DNA of 64,000 nucleotides from Burkholderiales bacterium. GTDB lineage: Bacteria; Pseudomonadota; Gammaproteobacteria; Burkholderiales; Burkholderiaceae_D. The notes beneath the pieces were generated by a model. It had not been told where the DNA came from. It saw nothing but the letters and a program-made list of their open reading frames with translations, and made no database searches. Within the stretch, counting starts at the first letter, position 1, and each line of letters opens with the position of its first letter. This document shows, in pieces, positions 60,301 to 64,000 of the stretch. Location of the stretch: positions 1 to 64,000 of the forward strand of contig JACQDX010000148.1 in NCBI GenBank assembly GCA_016200895.1, given 5' to 3'. Position numbers and translations under genes: made by a program.

Positions 60301-61065
60301 AGCATCGCCGCCCTGCTGGAAATTGGAGGACTGGAAATCGTACTCGCCAGCTCCGGCAAGGAAGCCTTACTGTACATGCAACAAGAGAAATTCGATTGCA
60401 TGGTGCTTGATCTTGGGCTGTCCGACATGTCAGGTTTCGAACTGCTTGATCATCTGCAAGACCAGAACGAGGGAACCCGCCTGCCCGTCATCATTCATTC
60501 AGGACGCAGCCTGAACGCGGCGGATGAGCGCCGTTTGCAGAATTACGCAGACAGCATCATTATCAAAGGCGCACAAAGTCCTGAACGCCTGCTCAATGAA
60601 GTAAGTCTGTTTTTGCATCTGGTAGAAAATTCACTGCCCCAGGAAAAACAAAAAATGATACGCCGTGCACTGGACAAGGAAGCGATGTTCGAACAACGCA
60701 AAGTCTTGCTGGTGGACGATGACATGCGCAATATTTTTTCACTCTCCAGCGTACTCAGCGAAAAAGGCATGCACATCGTTGAAGCAACCAACGGATTAGA
60801 GGCCCTGGCGCAACTGGAAACATATCATGATATTGATATCATCTTGATGGATATCATGATGCCGGAAATGGATGGTTACGAAACCATGCGCCACATACGA
60901 AAAAACCAGCGCTTGACACACTTGCCCATCATTGCGATGACCGCCAAGGCCATGGTAGGTGACCAGAAACTGTGTCTGGAAGCAGGTGCCAGTGACTATA
61001 TTTCCAAGCCCATCGATCTGGACAAATTGTATTCCTTAATGCGTGTCTGGCTTTACCAGGCTTAG
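57364..61065 (+). CDS. Large hybrid histidine kinase with CxxCH sensor, GAF and three receivers
   Basis: A 1,233-aa membrane kinase. TM1 (about 8-33), a periplasmic Tll0287/DUF3365-like sensor containing C167-V-S-C170-H171, a c-type heme motif, TM2 (about 203-225), a HAMP region, a GAF domain (about 350-500), a long coiled coil, His-kinase box with His566 (FLANMSHELRTPLNS), the ATPase domain (GGTGLGLSISRQL), and three receivers at about 844-960, 966-1085 and 1113-1233, the last with LMDIMMPEMDGYETM. The heme motif suggests redox or gas sensing. It has 51 bases to the kinase before it and is followed by CheR. Confidence 0.93.
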   Translation: MFLRSMFWKLFLPIGIVLMASAIAASLYLPFIIRNNAEQDAVAAGKETVSQFIKLRQYYTENVISKINGKAGLTVAANHQHDPNAVPLPATMIHELSDMFDTSGMSLKLYSPYPFPNRQGRILDKFGQDAWNYLQQNPDKVFYRTESLGDRTMVRVAIADRMTAQACVSCHNTTAGSPKTDWRLGDVRGILEVDSSKQLDSGHYVLTQVLVTLGVILLLIAAFLRFAYQRSIARPMHDALQIAHALTEGNAEKISGIEAIADGNLDKQLALTVLPKLETGSIANDEAGKLLQSVISMGATQMSFDMAFAKMRSTLRDNRETEETRDWIKSGQNELNALMRGEHETTYLAKKILSFLIARTGASCGALYLYNPDLQELQLSASHALADEQQLRARFALGEGLVGQSAMERNTLHMTDLPVNYMPIVSALGQAKTLNLMVIPLIHADNLIGVLEIAAYRNYSASQLEFLQLAKEGIAIGLGVALSRKRTQELLEQATQQAEELRVQQEQLQQSNEELEERAQMLEQQRELIRVKSQEIENSNAQLQRKAEELERTSTYKSEFLANMSHELRTPLNSMLILSSLLRDNKEGKLSERQVEYAATIHGAGKDLLNLINDILDLSKIEAGRLELNLAETSVSGLIDELHNLFLPLAEKQHLDFLLNAQADVPATLLTDSQRTQQILKNLLANAFKFTTHGQIRLNIHYSAAASNTLKRAAIAFAVSDSGIGIAADKQEQIFHAFQQADGSTSRKYGGTGLGLSISRQLAQRMGGDITLSSVSGKGSIFTLLLPIIASETELTAAVMPAKISLPVALPTPAILSETVNTVIAPIQPVNIQDDRDLARPNMRSILIVEDDAAFATILRDTVRDHGFHALVATDGESGLETADEYLPNAIILDIMLPHIDGWGVMRNIKDNPRTRHIPVHFITCLEDRQKALNMGAIGFITKPVDSAQLDTVLALIASAIDKTLKKLLIVEDDLVEARSIAALLEIGGLEIVLASSGKEALLYMQQEKFDCMVLDLGLSDMSGFELLDHLQDQNEGTRLPVIIHSGRSLNAADERRLQNYADSIIIKGAQSPERLLNEVSLFLHLVENSLPQEKQKMIRRALDKEAMFEQRKVLLVDDDMRNIFSLSSVLSEKGMHIVEATNGLEALAQLETYHDIDIILMDIMMPEMDGYETMRHIRKNQRLTHLPIIAMTAKAMVGDQKLCLEAGASDYISKPIDLDKLYSLMRVWLYQA

Positions 61066-61093
61066 TATGAAAATTGATCATATTTACCACTGA

Positions 61094-61957
61094 ATGCCTG
61101 CCATGCTAAGCGAAACAGAAATCACCACCGTGGAAATCGATTTGCTGATAGAAGGTATCTGGCGGATACACGGTTATGACTTTCGTGACTATGCCAGGGC
61201 ATCCTTGCAACGTCGTCTGAGCTTATGGTTATCCAATTCCGGTTATGCCAATTTTGGTAGTGCACTTCCATTCTTATTGCGTGATGCCGTACTATGCAAC
61301 ACGCTCGTGCAAGGGGTCACAGTGAATACCTCTGAGATGTTTCGTGACCCGCTTTTTTTCAAAATCCTGCGTGAAAAAGTGCTGCCCTACCTGAGCACTT
61401 TTTCACATGCCAAAATCTGGCTGGCAGGTTGCGCTGGCGGCGAAGAAGTGTACTCTCTGGCCATCCTGTTGCGCGAAGCGGGGCTGGAAGACAGGTGCCG
61501 TATATACGCCACCGACTTGAATCAGGACATACTAAAAAAAGCAAAGTCAGGTATTTTCCCTCTCAGGAACATGCAACAATACACTCGCAACTATCAACGG
61601 GCTGGAGGTCAGGCTGAATTTTCAGACTATTATGTGGCCCGTTATGACAGAGCAATCATCGACAGCCAACTTACCCGCAATGTCGTATTCGCTGCACATA
61701 ACTTGGCCACCGATGCTGATTTCAGCGAAATGCAATTGATACTGTGCCGTAATGTCATGATCTATTTCAAACTCTCGCTGAAGGAAAAAGTATTAAACCT
61801 GTTTGACCGGTGTTTGACTGCTGGCGGCTTTCTTTGTTTAGGGAGCAAGGAAAGTCTTGATGGACGCCATATTGCCCCGGACTATCAGGAAACAGAACCG
61901 CGTAGCCGCATCTACTGCAAGAAGTATATCTCTCCTGCCAAAAGGGATATATCATGA
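61094..61957 (+). CDS. cheR: CheR-type protein methyltransferase
   Basis: A 287-aa SAM-dependent methyltransferase that methylates receptor glutamates. The N-terminal helical domain is followed by the SAM loop in IWLAGCAGGEEVYSLAILLREAG and the family motif LILCRNVMIYF. There is no receptor gene nearby, so its target may be the kinases of this locus or distant receptors. It shares a four-base overlap (ATGA at 61954-61957) with cheB. Confidence 0.93.
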   Translation: MPAMLSETEITTVEIDLLIEGIWRIHGYDFRDYARASLQRRLSLWLSNSGYANFGSALPFLLRDAVLCNTLVQGVTVNTSEMFRDPLFFKILREKVLPYLSTFSHAKIWLAGCAGGEEVYSLAILLREAGLEDRCRIYATDLNQDILKKAKSGIFPLRNMQQYTRNYQRAGGQAEFSDYYVARYDRAIIDSQLTRNVVFAAHNLATDADFSEMQLILCRNVMIYFKLSLKEKVLNLFDRCLTAGGFLCLGSKESLDGRHIAPDYQETEPRSRIYCKKYISPAKRDIS

Positions 61958-62589
61958 GCAAGAACAAACACTGCCGACAGCATTTTTCTACCATTGTGAT
62001 AGGCACTTCGTCAGGCGGTGTAGAAGCGCTGAAGTATCTTCTCCCAGCCCTGCCGGAAAACTTTCCCCTGCCTGTCTTGATTGTCATCCACATCGCTCCT
62101 GATTCTGGCGATGGCTTGGCAAAACTGCTTGATTCCTTTGCGAAAATTCATGTCAAGGAAGCGGATGAAGGGGAACAAATGCGCGCCGGTTTTGCCTACC
62201 TGGCACCTGCCAACTATCACTTGTTGCTGGAAAGTGATGGCAAACTTGCGCTCTCGACCGATGTACAGGTTAATTTTGCGCGTCCCTCTGTCGATGTCCT
62301 GTTCGATTCTGCTGCAAGCAGCCTTGGTTCCTCTGTCATTGGAGTGATACTGACTGGCGGTGCGAACGATGGTGCGCGTGGGCTCGCAAAAATTCATCAA
62401 TCCGGAGGGTATACCATCGTGCAGGATCCCCGTGACGCGAAACTCCCCAGCATGCCGCAACACGCCTTGCAACTAGATGTCCCTGACAAGGTCATCTGCT
62501 TACGTGAAATGCCGGCATTGCTGCTGGAGTTGTCCAAACAAAAAGGCGGCTTGCCACCAAGATCCGTGCACGCAAAGGAAAGACGATGA
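61954..62589 (+). CDS. cheB: CheB-type methylesterase, catalytic domain only
   Basis: A 211-aa protein consisting only of the methylesterase domain. Catalytic residues are in VIGTSSGGVEAL (Ser), IHIAPDSG (His) and LTGGANDGARG (Asp). The N-terminal receiver of classical CheB is absent, as in CheB proteins fed by separate receivers. Coupled by overlaps on both sides, to cheR and the next kinase gene. Confidence 0.92.
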   Translation: MSKNKHCRQHFSTIVIGTSSGGVEALKYLLPALPENFPLPVLIVIHIAPDSGDGLAKLLDSFAKIHVKEADEGEQMRAGFAYLAPANYHLLLESDGKLALSTDVQVNFARPSVDVLFDSAASSLGSSVIGVILTGGANDGARGLAKIHQSGGYTIVQDPRDAKLPSMPQHALQLDVPDKVICLREMPALLLELSKQKGGLPPRSVHAKERR

Positions 62590-64000
62590 GCGCGCCATTG
62601 GTCCCCATACTCTTAGTTGACGACAGACGAGAAAACCTGGTCGCACTCGCTGCCTTGCTTGAAACACGCAGCGACCTTGACATCGTGCTGGCGAACTCTG
62701 GCGAAGAAGCCCTGCGCCAATTGTTGATACGCGATTTTGGCCTGGTCTTGCTTGATGTGCAAATGCCGGACATGGACGGTTTTGAAGCCGCAACCTTGAT
62801 ACGTGCCAACCCCAAAACCCGCCAGGTACCGATTATTTTTGTCACGGCACTCATGCATGACGCTGATTTTGAATTTCGAGGCTATGAAAGCGGCGCTGTC
62901 GATTATCTGGTGAAACCACTGGAACCTTTTATTCTGCATGCCAAAGTAGAGGTATTTGTCAATCTGTATCGCCAGCGCCTGGCATTGGCAGAACACGAAC
63001 GCTATATGGCGCATGTCGAGCAACTGGTCGTTGAGCGTACCGGCCACAGGCCGAACCATGACAATAAACTACGCGTCTTGCTGGTGGATGACAGGCCAGA
63101 AAACCTGATCGCGCTGGAAGCCATGCTGATGGAGATGGACGATGTCTTGCTGGTCAAGGCAAATTCAGGGTCTGAAGCCCTGCGCGCAGTCTTACGCTAC
63201 GACTTCGCAGTCATCTTGATGGATGTTCAAATGCCTGGCATGGACGGATTTGAAACTGCCGAGCTGATACGAAGCAATCCCAAGACTCACTTGATACCTA
63301 TCATTTTTGTCACCGCAGGGATGAAGACAATCAATTCTGTCACGCAGGGTTACCGTCAAGGGGCTGTGGATTATCTGATCAAGCCGCTGGAACCAGCCAT
63401 CGTCAAAAGCAAAGTAAAAGTTTTTTGCGACTTGTACAAACACAGACTCTCAATAGAAAAACATAGTACCTACCTGGAAATACTGGTCGCCGATCGCACG
63501 TCAGCCTTACAAAATTCAGCCACTGAATTAACCGAAAACAATGAACGTTATCGCCGCCTGGTTGAAAAACTGGAACTGGCGACGCGCGCTGCCGGACTGG
63601 GTATCTGGGATTGGAACGTCGTCAGCAATGAACTGGTCTGGGACACCCGCATGATGGAATTATATGGTTACAGCGCGGATAGCTTTGGCGGGAGCTATCG
63701 GGACTGGATCAGCCGCTTACATCCTGATGACCGTGTACGCTGTGATGTAGCGGTGCAAAATGCACTGTACCAGGGCCAACCCTATGATACGGACTTCAGG
63801 ATATGCCTGCCTGATGGCAGAATATGTGACATCAAGGCTGATGGCAAAGTAGTATTTGACGAACTGGGCCAGCCATTACGCATGACGGGGATCAACTACG
63901 ATGTCACCGAACGCAAACGGGCAGCAGAAGAAGTGCGCCTGCACCGCGATCATCTGCTGGAACTGGTCGATGAACGCACAGCAAGCCTCAAGGCTATCGT
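62586..64000 (+). CDS. Tandem-receiver PAS histidine kinase (3' end outside the window)
   Basis: Only the first 471 codons are visible. Two receivers follow each other: Asp57 in VLLDVQMPDMDG and Asp213 in ILMDVQMPGMDG, with matching LVDDR starts and VDYLVKPLEP ends, showing an internal duplication. A PAS domain of the PAS_3/PAC type follows (LGIWDWNVVSNELVWDTRMMELYGY, DYDVTERKRAAEE), and the start of a coiled coil that should lead to a kinase. ATGA overlap with cheB. It probably closes the relay with the kinases upstream. Confidence 0.88.
   Translation, partial: MSAPLVPILLVDDRRENLVALAALLETRSDLDIVLANSGEEALRQLLIRDFGLVLLDVQMPDMDGFEAATLIRANPKTRQVPIIFVTALMHDADFEFRGYESGAVDYLVKPLEPFILHAKVEVFVNLYRQRLALAEHERYMAHVEQLVVERTGHRPNHDNKLRVLLVDDRPENLIALEAMLMEMDDVLLVKANSGSEALRAVLRYDFAVILMDVQMPGMDGFETAELIRSNPKTHLIPIIFVTAGMKTINSVTQGYRQGAVDYLIKPLEPAIVKSKVKVFCDLYKHRLSIEKHSTYLEILVADRTSALQNSATELTENNERYRRLVEKLELATRAAGLGIWDWNVVSNELVWDTRMMELYGYSADSFGGSYRDWISRLHPDDRVRCDVAVQNALYQGQPYDTDFRICLPDGRICDIKADGKVVFDELGQPLRMTGINYDVTERKRAAEEVRLHRDHLLELVDERTASLKAI

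Noticed and set aside
1..64000. CRISPR array, rRNA or tRNA genes, prophage
   Set aside because: No regularly spaced repeats, no conserved rRNA blocks, no cloverleaf seen by eye, and no phage structural genes; a tRNA scan would be needed to be certain.

Overview
The window looks like a stretch of betaproteobacterial chromosome, most likely Oxalobacteraceae (an Undibacterium-like organism). The basis is protein style (AlaS, GluQRS, TrhO, ArgO/ArgP, DUF2145, M13 peptidase), a moderate G+C of roughly 50% in the core, and gene neighbourhoods typical of Burkholderiales. The genus is an inference; no rRNA or tRNA gene was found to test it.

Layout. (1) About 1-9,200 is an acquired, more GC-rich block: the end of an IS5-family transposase, a broken tyrosine recombinase, an unknown gene, then a complete RND efflux system (outer-membrane channel, TetR regulator, adaptor, pump, short-chain dehydrogenase). 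Both efflux promoters carry the same GTGAC-N14-GTCAC operator. (2) 9,300-13,600: TusA-like protein, Nudix, GNAT, alaS. (3) 13,900-20,000: a MerR/TipAS regulator followed by an overlapping four-gene envelope operon (LolD-like ATPase, FtsX-type permease, LolA-like periplasmic protein, outer-membrane barrel). A 177-bp MITE-like element sits exactly on the stop codon of the barrel gene. (4) 20,000-31,800: housekeeping and metabolism (ugpQ, CoA-transferase, LytS/LytTR two-component system, elaA, trhO, M13 peptidase, DUF2145 pair, fadD, HIT). (5) 31,900-36,900: a compact four-gene biosynthetic operon (AurF-type diiron N-oxygenase, carrier protein, thioester-reductase/alpha-beta-hydrolase fusion, stand-alone adenylation enzyme) with a perfect FNR/ANR box just before its first gene. 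(6) 37,300-40,950: an ECF42-type sigma factor and its apparent regulon (PhnB-like, YciI, two tandem VOC proteins) behind a matching TGTCGA/CGAC promoter. (7) 41,000-46,600: esterase, a repeat-rich gap, flavodoxin, pirin/LysR pair, gluQRS and a small exported protein. (8) 47,600-50,900: a c-di-GMP-I riboswitch leading a secreted sedolisin-type lipoprotein, followed by remnants of a multicopper oxidase and a TolC-like gene. (9) 50,900-52,700: argO/argP. (10) 52,650-64,000: a signalling locus with a periplasmic binding protein overlapping a diguanylate cyclase, then two hybrid kinases (one with a CxxCH motif in its sensor domain), CheR, CheB and a tandem-receiver kinase that runs off the window.

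How they work together. The best candidate for an undescribed system is the AurF/carrier/reductase/adenylation operon, which by domain logic should activate an amino acid, oxidise its nitrogen and release it reductively, under possible oxygen control. The c-di-GMP theme links the diguanylate cyclase, the riboswitch-controlled protease and the chemosensory-style kinases. Everything here was read by eye; no database search was run.
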